The notes beneath the pieces were generated by a model, which ran no database searches, had not been told where the DNA came from, and saw only the letters and a list, made by a program, of their open reading frames with translations. From Karalla daura (taxonomy: Eukaryota > Chordata > Actinopteri > Chaetodontiformes > Leiognathidae): DNA of 64,000 nt. Shown here piece by piece: positions 20,060-33,290 of this stretch. The position numbers and the translations under genes are program-made. The stretch spans positions 1,427,001 to 1,491,000 of the forward strand of contig CM055188.1 of the NCBI GenBank assembly GCA_029224185.1. The letters are read 5' to 3'. Each line of letters begins with the position of its first letter. Position 1 is the stretch's first letter.

Positions 20060-22160
20060 AGCGAAATTTCGGTCGAGCGTATCTCGAGAACCGCTGATCG
20101 CAGACACACAAACCATACATCAAAACGTGCGGCTCGGCCCCGGCAAGTGTGCTTTCCTTCGACCCCGACAAAATTCCAGTTTTTGGCCCCGCCAGGGGCC
20201 AAAAACTGGCAAAAATCAGTTAATTGGCCGCTGTGGCCAAACCATCCAGATTCTGGACAAGTTAAAAAGAAGAATTGTTCGGGACGCTCTCCCGCACGCA
20301 TTGGTATATAGCAGCCTAAAAATTGACAAAGATTGACGAAAAAATAACACTTTTTAGCCAAAAAGTGCTCAGAAAGAGCAAAAAATCCCATAAGAAATGA
20401 ATGGGAAAAACCACAAATTTCAAAAAATCGCCCTCAAACAAACATTCGCTGCCAAGTCATACGTTGTCGTACAAAATTCGTTCAAACTTCAAAACGCAGG
20501 AAAACTTGTCGTCTCTGCCCGTACCCGACAGCGTGTTGATACCTTGTGTCGTTTTTCATCCAGGCCGTCTCAAAAACACGTGGGTTTGGCGTTTTTTGAA
20601 AAGTTAGAGTGGGGAGAGACCAACTGTCAGAGTGCGGGATGACTGAAAAATCACCTCTCATTTTGCTCTTTTCACGCTGCTCCCGGCCAAACCATAAGCA
20701 GTAGACAAATTCTTTTTTCCACTTTTGTAGGTAAATTTGTGCTCTCTCGTGCGATGCCGGCCATAAACCTGAGCGCTTTGTAAAATTTAAACGGCGAGCC
20801 TCAGAGTCAGGCCAGCGCAGCCTCTTCTCTCCATAAGGCCCCATTCATTTTCCAACCACTGCGATCAAAGTTAAACTTTACACTTCTACTCGCGACTGTG
20901 GCCTCAGTTTTCATAGTAGACACACCAAATCGCATCAGGGCGTTCCTGTGTCTGTCCCCTGCGTGACGGTGTGTCTACATTGCAGATAGGTGCAAGCGTT
21001 GTCTCCCTAGAGCCAAATGTTTAGCACTTGGGCAATTTCGCTTTTTCCCATAAGAATGAATGGGGAAATCGGAACGCCTCAAACAAAAATGCGCTACGTC
21101 GCCATACTTTGAGGTAGAAACTTCATTTTAATTTCAAAAATTCAAGAAACTTGTGGTCTGTCTGTGTACCGACTTTCATGTTGATAGCTTGTACCGTTTT
21201 TCACCAGCACTTTGTCAAACACACTTTGGTCAAAATGACACCAACCAAGGGTCTGCAGACTGTTGCCGTCGTCATGGCAACCGCAACTTTATATGGGGCC
21301 CTTATGGAAAAAAAACCTTTAAATCGCGACTGTCTGCAAACGATCCAGATTCTGGACAAGTTGAATAGAAGATTTGTTCGGGACGCTCTCCCGCACACGT
21401 TGGTGTATAACAATCCGAAATCGGACAAAGATTGACGAAAAAATAACACTTTTTGGCTAAAAAGTTTTCCGAGGGAGCAAAAAATCCCATAAGAAATGAA
21501 TGGGAAAATCCAGAAAATTCAAAAAAACACCCTCAAACAAACATTCGCTGTAAAGCCGTGCGTTGATGTAGAAACTTCATTCAAACTCCAAAACGCTGGA
21601 AAACTTGTGGTCTCTGCCCGTACCCGACAGCGTGTTGATGCCTTGTATGGTTTTTCATCCAGGCCCTCTCAAAAACACGTGGGTTTGGCGTTTTCGATGC
21701 AGCTCGAGTGGGGAGAGACCAACTGTCAATTTGGGATCGCTGAAGAATCACCTCTCATTTTGCTCTTTTCACGCTGCTCCCGGCCAAACCGTAAGCAGTA
21801 GACAAATTCTTTTTTCCACTTTTGTAGGCAAATTTGTGCTCTCTCTTGCGATCCCGGCCATAAACCTGAGCGCTTTGTAAAATTTAAAGGGCGAGCCTCA
21901 GAGTCAGGCCAGCGCAGCCTCTTCTCTCCATAAGCCCCCATTCATTTTCCAACCACTGCGATCAAAGTTAAACTTTACACTTCTACTCGTGACTGTGGCC
22001 TCAGTTTTCATAGTAGACACACCAAATCGCATCAGGGCGTTCCTGAGACTGTCCCCTGCGTGACGGTGTGTTCGTGTTGCAGATAGGTGCAAGCGTTGTC
22101 GGTTCGGTGGGCACAGGTTTCGGAGCACTCTCGAAATTTCAGCGCGCTGGAATTTTCTAG
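20060..22160 (+). repeat. Array unit U7 (A+B, short tail)
   Basis: 2101 bp. After GCAAGCGTTGTC (ending about 22100) the sequence jumps through GGTTCG to GTGGGCACAGG, losing the end of block B, the CA tract, the GCCGAA hairpin and the G-run. A one-base A insertion near 21308 shifts the minus-strand frame seen in sister copies. Confidence 0.92.
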
Positions 22161-22162
22161 TT

Positions 22163-22252
22163 AGTGCTCCGAAAGGGAGCACTATTACTCTCCACCGTGT
22201 TTATTAGTGCTCCGAAAGGGAGCACTATTACTCTCCACCGTGTTTATTCTTC

Positions 22253-22283
<31 letters not shown>
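22163..22283 (+). repeat. Minisatellite cluster before U8, 2 monomers
   Basis: Monomers at 22163 and 22206. The first lacks the CTTCTTATT spacer and runs straight into the second. Confidence 0.92.
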
Positions 22284-22284
<1 letters not shown>

Positions 22285-24383
22285 GCGAAATTTCGGTCGA
22301 GCGTATCTCGAGAACCGCTGATCGCAGACACACAAACGATACATCAAAACGTGCGGCTCGGCCCCGGCACGTGTGCTTTCCTTCGACCCCGACAAAATTC
22401 CAGTTTTTGGCCCCGCCAGGGGCCAAAAACTCGCAAAAATCAGTTAATTGGCCGCTGTGGCCAAACGATCCAGATTCTGGACAAGTTAAAAAGAAGAATT
22501 GTTCGGGACGCTCTCCCGCACGCGTTGGTATATAGCAGCCTAAAAATTGACAAAGATTGACGAAAAAATAACACTTTTTAGCCAAAAAGTGCTCAGAAAG
22601 AGCAAAAAATCCCATAAGAAATGAATGGGAAAAACCAGAAAATTCAAAAAATCGCCCTCAAACAAACATTCGCTGCCAAGCCATACGTTGTCGTAGAAAC
22701 TTCGTTCAAACTTCAAAACGCAGGAAAACTTGTTGTCTCTGCCCGTACCCGGCAGCGTGTTGATATCGTGTGTCATTTTTCATCCAGGCCGTCTCAAAAA
22801 CACGTGGGTTTGGCGTTTTTTGAAAAGTTAGAGTGGGGAGAGACCAACTGTCAGAGTGCGGGATGACTGAAAAATCACCTCTCATTTTGCTCTTTTCACG
22901 CTGCTCCCGGCCAAACCGTAAGCAGTAGACAAATTCTTTTTTCCACTTTTGTAGGTAAATTTGTGCTCTCTCGTGCGATGCCGGCCATAAACCTGAGCGC
23001 TTTGTAAAATTTAAACGGCGAGCCTCAGAGTCAGGCCAGCGCAGCCTCTTCTCTCCATAAGGCCCCATTCATTTTCCAACCACTGCGATCAAAGTTAAAC
23101 TTTACACTTCTACTCGCGACTGTGGCCTCAGTTTTCATAGTAGACACACCAAATCGCATCAGGGCGTTCCTGAGTCTGTCCCCTGCGTGACGGTGTGTCT
23201 ACATTGCAGATAGGTGCAAGCGTTGTCTCCCTAGAGCCAAATGTTTAGCACTTGGGCAATTTCGCTTTTTCCCATAAGAATGAATGGGGAAATCGGAACG
23301 CCTCAAACAAAAATGCGCTACGTCGCCATACTTTGAGGTAGAAACTTCATTTTAATTTCAAAAATTCAAGAAACTTGTGGTCTGTCTGTGTACCGACTTT
23401 CATGTTGATAGCTTGTACCGTTTTTCACCAGCACTTTGTCAAACACACTTTGGTCAAAATGACACCAACCAAGGGTCTGCAGACTGTTGCCGTCGTCATG
23501 GCAACCGCAACTTTATATGGGGCCCTTATGGAAAAAAACCTTTAAATCGCGACTGTCTGCAAACGATCCAGATTCTGGACAAGTTGAATAGAAGATTTGT
23601 TCGGGACGCTCTCCCGCACACGTTGGTGTATAACAATCCGAAATCGGACAAAGATTGACGAAAAAATAACACTTTTTGGCTAAAAAGTTTTCCGAGGGAG
23701 CAAAAAATCCCATAAGAAATGAATGGGAAAATCCAGAAAATTCAAAAAAACACCCTCAAACAAACATTCGCTGTAAAGCCGTGCGTTGATGTAGAAACTT
23801 CATTCAAACTCCAAAACGCTGGAAAACTTGTGGTCTCTGCCCGTACCCGACAGCGTGTTGATGCCTTGTATGGTTTTTCATCCAGGCCCTCTCAAAAACA
23901 CGTGGGTTTGGCGTTTTCGATGCAGCTCGAGTGGGGAGAGACCAACTGTCAATTTGGGATCGCTGAAGAATCACCTCTCATTTTGCTCTTTTCACGCTGC
24001 TCCCGGCCAAACCGTAAGCAGTAGACAAATTCTTTTTTCCAGTTTTGTAGGCAAATTTGTGCTCTCTCGGGAGATGCTGGCCATAAACCTGAGCGCTTTG
24101 TAAAATTTAAAGGGCGAGCCTCAGAGTCAGGCCAGCGCAGCCTCTTCTCTCCATAAGCCCCCATTCATTTTCCAACCACTGCGATCAAAGTTAAACTTTA
24201 CACTTCTACTCGTGACTGTGGCCTCAGTTTTCATAGTAGACACACCAAATCGCATCAGGGCGTTCCTGAGACTGTCCCCTGCGTGACGGTGTGTTCGTGT
24301 TGCAGATAGGTGCAAGCGTTGTCGGTTCGGTGGGCACAGGTTTCGGAGCACTCTCGAAATTTCAGCGCGCTGGAATTTTCTAG
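22284..24383 (+). repeat. Array unit U8 (A+B, short tail)
   Basis: 2100 bp with the same deletion junction as U7. It is the only copy whose 15-bp hairpin arms are broken (AAAAACTCGC near 22425 in place of AAAAACTGGC). Its 3' junction is TAGTT followed directly by CTTCTTCTTATT, the end of a minisatellite monomer whose hairpin part is missing. Confidence 0.92.
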
Positions 24384-24417
24384 TTCTTCTTCTTATTATT
24401 ATTATTATTATTATTAT

Positions 24418-27400
24418 AGCGAAATTTCGGTCGAGCGTATCTCGAGAACCGCTGATCGCAGACACACAAACGATACATCAAAACGTGCGGCTCGGCCCCG
24501 GCAAGTGTGCTTTCCTTTGACCCCGACAAAATTCCAGTTTTTGGCCCCGTCAGGGGCCAAAAACTGGCAAAAATCAGTTAATTGGCCGCTGTCGCCAAAC
24601 GATCCAGATTCTGGACAAGTTAAAAAGAAGAATTGTTCGGGACGCTCTCCCGCACGCGTTGGTATATAGCAGCCTAAAAATTGACAAAGATTGACGAAAA
24701 AATAACACTTTTTCGCCAAAAAGTGCTCAGAAAGAGCAAAAAATCCCATAAGAAATGAATGGGAAAAACCAGAAAATTCAAAAAATCGCCCTCAAACAAA
24801 CATTCGCTGCCAAGCCATACGTTGTCGTAGAAACTTCGTTCAAACTTCAAAACGCAGGAAAACTTGTCGTCTCTGCCCGTACCCGGCAGCATGTTGATAT
24901 CTTGTGTCGTTTTTCATCCAGGCCGTCTCAAAAACACGTGGGTTTGGCGTTTTTTGAAAAGTTAGAGTGGGGAGAGACCAACTGTCAGAGTGCGGGATGA
25001 CTGAAAAATCACCTCTCATTTTGCTCTTTTCACGCTGCTCCCGGCCAAACCGTAAGCAGTAGACAAATTCTTTTTTCCACTTTTGTAGGCAAATTTGTGC
25101 TCTCTCGTGCGATGCCGGCCATAAACCTGAGCGCTTTGTAAAATTTAAACGGCGAGCCTCAGAGTCAGGCCAGCGCAGCCTCTTCTCTCCATAAGCCCCC
25201 ATTCATTTTCCAACCGCTGCGATCAAAGTTAAACTTTACACTTCTACTCGTGACTGTGGCCTCAGTTTTCATCATACACACACCAAATCGCATCAGGGCG
25301 TTCCTCAGACTGTCCCCTGCATGACGATGTGTTCATTTTGCAGATAGGTGCAAGTGTTGTCTCCCTAGAGCCAAATGTTTAGCACTTGGGCAATTTCGCT
25401 TTTCCCATAAGAATGAATGGGGAAATCGAAATGCCTCAAACAAAAATGCGCTACGTCGCCATACTTTGAGGTAGAAACTTCATTTTAATTTCAAAAATTC
25501 AAGAAACTTGTGGTCTGTCTATGTACCGACTTTCATGTTGATAGCTTGTACCGTTTTTCACCAGCACTTTGTCAAACACACTTTGGTCAAAATGACACAG
25601 ACCAAGGGTCTGCAGACTGTCGCCGTCGTCATGGCAACCGCAGCTTTGTATGGGGCCCTTATGGAAAAAAACCTTTAAATCGCGACTGTCAGCAAACGAT
25701 CCAGATTCTGGACAAGTTGAATAGAAGATTTGTTCGGGACGCTCTCCCGCACGCGTTGGTGTATAACAATCCGAAATCGGACAAAGATTGACGAAAAAAT
25801 AACACTTTTTGGCTAAAAAGTTTTCCGAAGGAGCAAAAAATCCCATAAGAAATGAATGGGAAAATCCAGAAAATTCAAAAAATCACCCTCAAACAAACAT
25901 TCGCTGTAAAGCCGTGCGTTGATGCAGAAACTTCATTCAAACTCCAAAACGCAGGAAAACTTGTGGTCTCTGGCTGTACCCGACAGCATGTCGATACCTT
26001 GTATGGTTTTTCATCCAGGCCCTCTCAAAAACACGTGGGTTTGGCGTTTTCGATGCAGCTCGAGTGGGGAGAGACCAACTGTCAATTTGGGATCGCTGAA
26101 GAATCACCTCTCATTTTGCTCTTTTCATGCTGCTCCCGGCCAAACCGTAAGCAGTAGACAAATTCTTTTTTCCACTTTTGTAGGCAAATGTGTGCTCTCT
26201 CGTGCCATGCCGGCCATAAACCTGAGCGCTTTGTAAAATTTAAACGGCGAGCCTCAGAGTCAGGCCAGCGCAGCCTCTTCTCTCCATAAGCCCCCATTCA
26301 TTTTCCAACCACTGCGATCAAAGTTAATTTTTACACTTCTACTTGCGACTGTGGCCTCAGTTTTCATAGTAGACACACCAAATCGCATCAGGGCGTTCCT
26401 GAGACTGTCCCCTGCGTGACGGTGTGTTCGAATTGTAGATAGGTGCAAGCGTTGTCTCCCTAGAGCCAAATGTTTAGCACTTGGGCAATTTCGCTTTTTC
26501 CCATAAGAATGAATAAGAAAATCGGAACGCCTCAAACAAAAATGCGCTACGTCGCCATACTTTGAGATAGAAACTTCATTTTAATTTCAAAAATTCAAGA
26601 AACTTGTGGTCTGTCTGTGTACCGGGTTTCATGTTGATAGCTTGTACCGTTTTTCACCAGCACTTTGTCAAACACACTTTGGTCAAAATGACACAGACCA
26701 AGGGTCTGCAGACTGTCGCCGTCGTCATGGCAACCGCAGCTTTGTATGGGGCCCTTATGGAAAAAAACCTTTAAATCGCGACTGTCGGCAAACGATCCAG
26801 ATTCTGGACAAGTTGAATAGAAGATTTGTTCGGGACGCTCTCCCGCACGCGTTGGTGTATAACAATCCGAAATCGGACAAAGATTGACGAAAAAATAACA
26901 CTTTTTGGCTAAAAAGTTTTCCGAAGGAGCAAAAAATCCCATAAGAAATGAATGGGAAAATCCAGAAAATTCAAAAAATCACCCTCAAACAAACATTCGC
27001 TGTAAAGCCGTGCGTTGATGCAGAAACTTCATTCAAACTCCAAAACGCAGGAAAACTTGTGGTCTCTGGCTGTACCCGACAGCATGTCGATACCTTGTAT
27101 GGTTTTTCATCCAGGCCCTCTCAAAAACACGTGGGTTTGGCGTTTTCGATGCAGCTCGAGTGGGGAGAGACCAACTGTCAATTTGGGATCGCTGAAGAAT
27201 CACCTCTCATTTTGCTCTTTTCATGCTGCTCCCGGCCAAACCGTAAGCAGTAGACAAATTCTTTTTTCCACTTTTGTAGGCAAATGTGTGCTCTCTCGTG
27301 CCATGCCGGCCATAAACCTGAGCGCTTTGTAAAATTTAAACGGCGAGCCTCAGAGTCAGGCCAGCGCAGCCTCTTCTCTCCATAAGCCCCCATTCATTTT

Positions 27401-28054
27401 CCAACCACTGCGATCAAAGTTAATTTTTACACTTCTACTTGCGACTGTGGCCTCAGTTTTCATAGTAGACACACCAAATCGCATCAGGGCGTTCCTGAGA
27501 CTGTCCCCTGCGTGACGGTGTGTTCGAATTGTAGATAGGTGCAAGCGTTGTCTCCCTAGAGCCAAATGTTTAGCACTTGGGCAATTTCGCTTTTTCCCAT
27601 AAGAATGAATAAGAAAATCGGAACGCCTCAAACAAAAATGCGCTACGTCGCCATACTTTGAGATAGAAACTTCATTTTAATTTCAAAAATTCAAGAAACT
27701 TGTGGTCTGTCTGTGTACCGGGTTTCATGTCGATAGCTTGCATCGTTTTTCACCAGCACCTTCTCAAAGCTCATTTGGTGAATTCCCTGCTACTCTCTCT
27801 CCCCTGCTGACAGTGTCCTGCTGGAGCAGGCTGACTGATGACCTCATACAGACACACAAACACTTCAGGCACACTCACACACACACTCGGTCTCTCTCAC
27901 ACATGCATGTTAATACAAAGTTATGGCCGAAAAGAGCAATTCTCCTTCGGCTCTGGCGGGGGGGTGGGGGGGGGGGGTTGGGGCAGCTCGTGACTCTATG
28001 GTGGGCACAGGTTTCGGAGCACTCTCGAAATTTCAGCGCGCTGGAATTTTCTAG
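24418..28054 (+). repeat. Array unit U9 (A+B+B, recent B duplication)
   Basis: 3637 bp. The two B copies share rare variants: AAATGTGTGCTC (26187, 27283), TTAATTTTTACAC (26325, 27421), GAATGAATAAGAAAATC (about 26508 and 27604) and TTTGAGATAGAAAC (about 26563 and 27659). Each lies 1096 bp from its partner, so this is a recent in-place duplication. Hairpin loop is GTCA (near 24550). Confidence 0.92.
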
Positions 28055-28056
28055 TT

Positions 28057-28183
28057 AGTGCTCCGAAAAGGAGCACTATTATTCTACACCGTGTTTATTC
28101 TTCTTATTATTATTAGTGCTCCGAAAGGGAGCACTATTACTCTCCACCGTGTTTATTCTTCTTATTATTATTATTATTATTAT
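28057..28183 (+). repeat. Minisatellite cluster before U10, 2 monomers
   Basis: Monomers at 28057 (CCGAAAAGG type) and 28115 (CCGAAAGGG type), then a TTA run. Confidence 0.92.
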
Positions 28184-30719
28184 AGCGAAATTTCGGTCGA
28201 GCGTATCTCGAGAACCGCTGATCGCAGACACACAAACCATACATCAAAACGTGCGGCTCGGCCCCGGCAAGTGTGCTTTCCTTCGACCCCGACAAAATTC
28301 CAGTTTTTGGCCCCGCCAGGGGCCAAAAACTGGCAAAATCAGTTAATTGGCCGCTGTCGCCAAACCATCCAGATTCTGGACAAGTTAAAAAGAAGAATTG
28401 TTCGGGACGCTCTCCCGCACGCGTTGGTATATAGCAGCCTAAAAATTGACAAAGATTGACGAAAAAATAACACTTTTTAGCCAAAAAGTGCTCAGAAAGA
28501 GCAAAAAATCCCATAAGAAATGAATGGGAAAAACCAGAAAAATCCAAAAATCGCCCTCAAACAAACATTCGCTGCCAAGCCATACGTTGTCGTAGAAACT
28601 TCGTTCGAACTTCAAAACGTAGGAAAACTTGTCGTCTCTGCCTGTACCCGACAGCGTGTTGATACCTTGTGTCGTTTTTCATCCAGGCCGTCTCAAAAAC
28701 ACGTGGATTTGGCGTTTTTTGAAAAGTTAGAGTGGGGAGAGACCAACTGTCAGAGTGCGGGATGACTGAAAAATCACCTCTCATTTTGCTCTTTTCACGC
28801 TGCTCCCGGCCAAACCGTAAGCAGTAGACAAATTCTTTTTTCCAGTTTTGTAGGCAAATTTGTGCTCTCTCGTGCGATGCCGGCCATAAACCTGAGCGCT
28901 TTGTAAAATTTAAACGGCGAGCCTCAGAGTCAGGCCAGCGCAGCCTCTTCTCTCCATAAGGCCCCATTCATTTTCCAACCACTGCGATCAAAGTTAAACT
29001 TTACACTTCTACTCGCGACTGTGGCCTCAGTTTTCATCATACACACACCAAATCACATCAGGGCGTTCCTCCGACTGTCCCCTGTGTGACGGTGTGTTCA
29101 TATTGCAGATAGGTGCAAGCGTTGTCTCCCTAGAGCCAAATGTTTAGCACTTGAGCAATTTCGCTTTTTCCCATAAGAATGAATGGGAAAATCGGAACGC
29201 CTCAAACAAAAATGCGCTATGTCGCCATGCTTTGAGGTAGAAACTTCATTTTAATTTCAAAAATTCAAGAAACTTGTGGTCTGTCTATGTACCGACTTTC
29301 TTGTTGATAGCTTGTACCGTTTTTCACCAGCACCTTCTCAAACACACTTTGGTCAAAATGACACAGACCAAGTGTCTGCAGACAGTCACCGTCGTCATGG
29401 CAACCGCTGCTTTATATGGGGCCCTTATGGAAAAAAACATTTAAATCGCGACTGTGGGCAAACGATCCAGATTCTGGACAAGTTGAATAGAAGATTTGTT
29501 CGGGACGCTCTCCCGCACGCGTTGGTGTATAACAATCCGAAATCGGACAAAGATTGACGAAAAAATAACACTTTTTGGCTAAAAAGTTTTCCGAAGGAGC
29601 AAAAAATCCCATAAGAAATGAATGGGAAAATCCAGAAAATTCAAAAAATCACCCTCAAACAAACATTCGCTGTAAAGCCGTGCGTTGATGTAGAAACTTC
29701 ATTCAAACTCCAAAACGCAGGAAAACTTGTCGTCTCTGCCCGTACCCGACAGCGTGACGATACCTTGTATGGTTTTTCATCCAGGCCGTCTCAAAAACAC
29801 GTGGGTTTGGCGTTTTCGATGCAGCTCGAGTGGGGAGAGACCAACTGTCAATTTGGGATCGCGGAAGAATCACCTCTCATTTTGCTCTTTTCACGCTGCT
29901 CCTGGCCAAACCGTAAGCAGTAGACAAATTCTTTTTTCCACTTTTGTAGGTAAATTTGTGCTCTCTCGTGCGATGCTGGCCGTTAACCTGAGCGCTTTGT
30001 AAAATTTAAACGGCGAGCCTCAGAGTCAGGCCAGCGCAGCCTCTTCTCTCCATAAGCCCCCATTCATTTTCCAACCACTGCGATCAAAGTTAAACTTTAC
30101 ACTTCTACTCGCGACTGTGGCCTCAGTTTTCATCGTACACACACCAAATCGCATCAGGGCGTTCCTCAGACTGTCCCCTGCGTGTTGGTGTGTTCGAATT
30201 GCAGATAGGTGCAAGCGTTGTCTCTTTAGAGCCAAATGTTTAGCACTTGGGCAATTTCGCTTTTTCCCATAAGAATGAATGGGGAAATCAGAACGCCTCA
30301 AACAAAAATGCGCTACGTCGCCATACTTTGAGGTAGAAACTTCATTTTAATTTTAAAAATTCAAGAAACTTGTGGTCTGTCTGTGTACCGAGTTTCATGT
30401 CGATAGCTTGTATCGTTTCTCACCAGCACCTTCTCAAAGCTCATTTGTTGAATTCCCTGCTACTCTCTCTCCCCTGCTGACAGTGTCCTGCTGGAGCAGG
30501 CTGACTGATGACCTCATACAGACATACAAACACTACAGGCACACTCACACACACACTCGGTCTCTCTCACACATGCATGTTAATACAAAGTTATGGCCGA
30601 AAAGAGCAATTCTCCTGTGGCTCTGGCGGGCGTGGGGGGGGGTTGGGGCAGCTAGTGACTTGATGATGGGCACAGGTTTCGGAGCACTCTCGAAATTTCA
30701 GCGCGCTGGAATTTTCTAG
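28184..30719 (+). repeat. Array unit U10 (A+B, full tail)
   Basis: The head has one A fewer after the hairpin (GGCAAAATCAG instead of GGCAAAAATCAG), a one-base deletion shared with U1, U18, U19 and U24. It merges or splits the head frames differently from other copies, as expected for non-coding DNA. Confidence 0.92.
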
Positions 30720-30732
30720 TTATTATTATTAT

Positions 30733-33271
30733 AGCGAAATTTCGGTCGAGCGTATCTCGAGAACCGGCCATCGCAGACACACAAACGATACATCAAAACG
30801 TGCGGCTCGGCCCCGGCATGTGTGCTTTCCTTCGACCCTGACAAAATTCCAGTTTTTGGCCCCGCCAGGGGCCAAAAACTGGCAAAAATCAGTTAATTGG
30901 CCGCTGTGGCCAAACGATCCAGATTCTGGACAAGTTAAAAAGAAGAATTGTTCGGGACGCTCTCCCGCACGCGTTGGTATATAGCAGCCTAAAAATTGAC
31001 AAAGATTGACGAAAAAATAACACTTTTTAGCCAAAAAGTGCTCAGAAAGAGCAAAAAATCCCATAAGAAATGAATGGGAAAAACCAGAAAAATCAAAAAA
31101 TCGCCCTCAAACAAACATTCGCTGCCAAGCCATACGTTGTCGTAGAAACTTCGTTCAAACTTCAAAACGTAGGAAAACTTGTCGTCTCTGCCTGTACCCG
31201 ACAGCGTGTTGATACCTTGTGTCGTTTTTCATCCAGGCCGTCTCAAAAACACGTGGGTTTGGCGTTTTTTGAAAAGTTAGAGTGGGGAGAGACCAACTGT
31301 CAGAGTGCGGGATGACTGAAAAATCACCTCTCATTTTGCTCTTTTCACGCTGCTCCCGGCCAAACCGTAAGCAGTAGACAAATTCTTTTTTCCAGTTTTG
31401 TAGGCAAATTTGTGCTCTCTCGTGCGATGCCGGCCATGAACCCGAGCGCTATGTAAAATTTAAACGGCGAGCCTCAGAGTCAGGCCAGCGCAGCCTCTTC
31501 TCTCCATAAGCCCCCATTCATTTTCCAACCACTTCGATCAAAGTTGAACTTTACACTTCTACTCGCGACTGTGGCCTCAGTTTTCATAGTAGACACACCA
31601 AATCGCATCAGGGCATTCCTCAGACTGTCCCCTGCGTGACGGTGTGTTTGTATTGCAGATAGGTGCAAGCGTTGTCTCCCGAGAGCCAAATGTTTAGCAC
31701 TTGGGCAATTTCGCTTTTTCCCATAAGAATGAATGGGGAAATCGGAACTCCTCAAACAAAAATGCGCTACGTCGCCATACTTTGAGGTAGAAACTTCATT
31801 TCAATTTTAAAAATTTAAGAAACTTGTGGTGTGTCTGTGTACCGAGTTTCATGTCGATAGCTTGTATCGTTTTTCACCAGCACCTTCTCAAACACACTTT
31901 GGTCAAAATGACACAGACCAAGGGTCTGCAGACAGTCACCGTCGTCATGGCAACCGCTGCTTTATATGGGGCCCTTATGGAAAAAAACCTTTAAATCGCG
32001 ACTGTCGGCAAACGATCCAGATTCTGGACAAGTTGAATAGAAGATTTGTTCGGGACGCTCTCCCGCACGCGTTGGTGTATAACAATCCGAAATCGGACAA
32101 AGATTGACGAAAAAATAACACTTTTTGGCTAAAAAGTTTTCCGAAGGAGCAAAAAATCCCATAAGAAATGAATGGGAAAATCCAGAAAATTCAAAAAATC
32201 ACCCTCAAACAAACATTCGCTGTAAAGCCGTGCGTTGATGTAGAAACTTCATTCAAACTCCAAAACGCAGGAAAACTTGTGGTCTCTGCCCGTACCCGAC
32301 AGCGTGTCGATACCTTGTATGGTTTTTCATCCAGGCCCTCTCAAAAACACGTGGGTTTGGCGTTTTCGATGCAGCTCGAGTGGGGAGAGACCAACTGTCA
32401 ATTTGGGATCGCGGAAGAATCACCTCTCATTTTGCTCTTTTCACGCTGCTCCCGGCCAAACCGTAAGCAGTAGACAAATTCTTTTTTCCACTTTTGTAGG
32501 CAAATTTGTGCTCTCTCGTGCGATGCCGGCCATAAACCTGAGCGCTTTGTAAAATTTAAACGGCGAGCCTCAGAGTCAGGCCAGCGCAGCCTCTTCTCTC
32601 CATAAGCCCCCATTCATTTTCCAACCACTGCAATCAAAGTTAAACTTTACACTTCTACTCGCGACTGTGGCCTCAGTTTTCATAGTAGACACACCAAATC
32701 GCATCAGGGCGTTCCTGAGACTGTCCCCTGCGTGACGGTGTGTTTGTATTGCAGATAGGTGCAAGCGTTGTCTCCCTAGAGCCAAATGTTTAGCACTTGT
32801 GCAATTTCGCTTTTTCCCATAAGAATGAATGGGAAAATCGGAACGCCTCAAACAAAAATGCGCTACTTCGCCATACTTTGAGGTAGAAACTTCATTTTAA
32901 TTTCAAAAATTCAAGAAACTTGTGGTCTGTCTGTGTACTGAGTTTCATGTTGAGAACTTGCATCGTTTTCACCAGCACCTGCTCAATTCATTTGGTGAAT
33001 TCCCTGCCACTCTCTCTCCCCTGCTGACAGTGTCCTGCTGGAGCAGGCTGACTGATGACCTCATGCAGACACACAAACACTTCAGCCACACTCACACACA
33101 CACTCGGTCTCTCTCATCCATGCATGTTAATACAAAGTTATGGCTGAAAAGAGCAATTCTCCTTCGGCTCTGGCGGGGGGGTGGGGGGGGGGGGTTGGGG
33201 CAGCTAGTGACTCTATGGTGGGCACAGGTTTCGGAGCACTCTCGAAATTTCAGCGCGCTGGAATTTTCTAG
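30733..33271 (+). repeat. Array unit U11 (A+B, full tail)
   Basis: Head has GAACCGGCCATCGC where most copies have GAACCGCTGATCGC, a change shared only with U21. Preceded by a short TTA tract. The tail start is slightly rearranged near 32944-32990 (TTGAGAACTTGC, CACCTGCTCAATTC). Confidence 0.92.
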
Positions 33272-33290
33272 TTATTATTATTATTATTAT

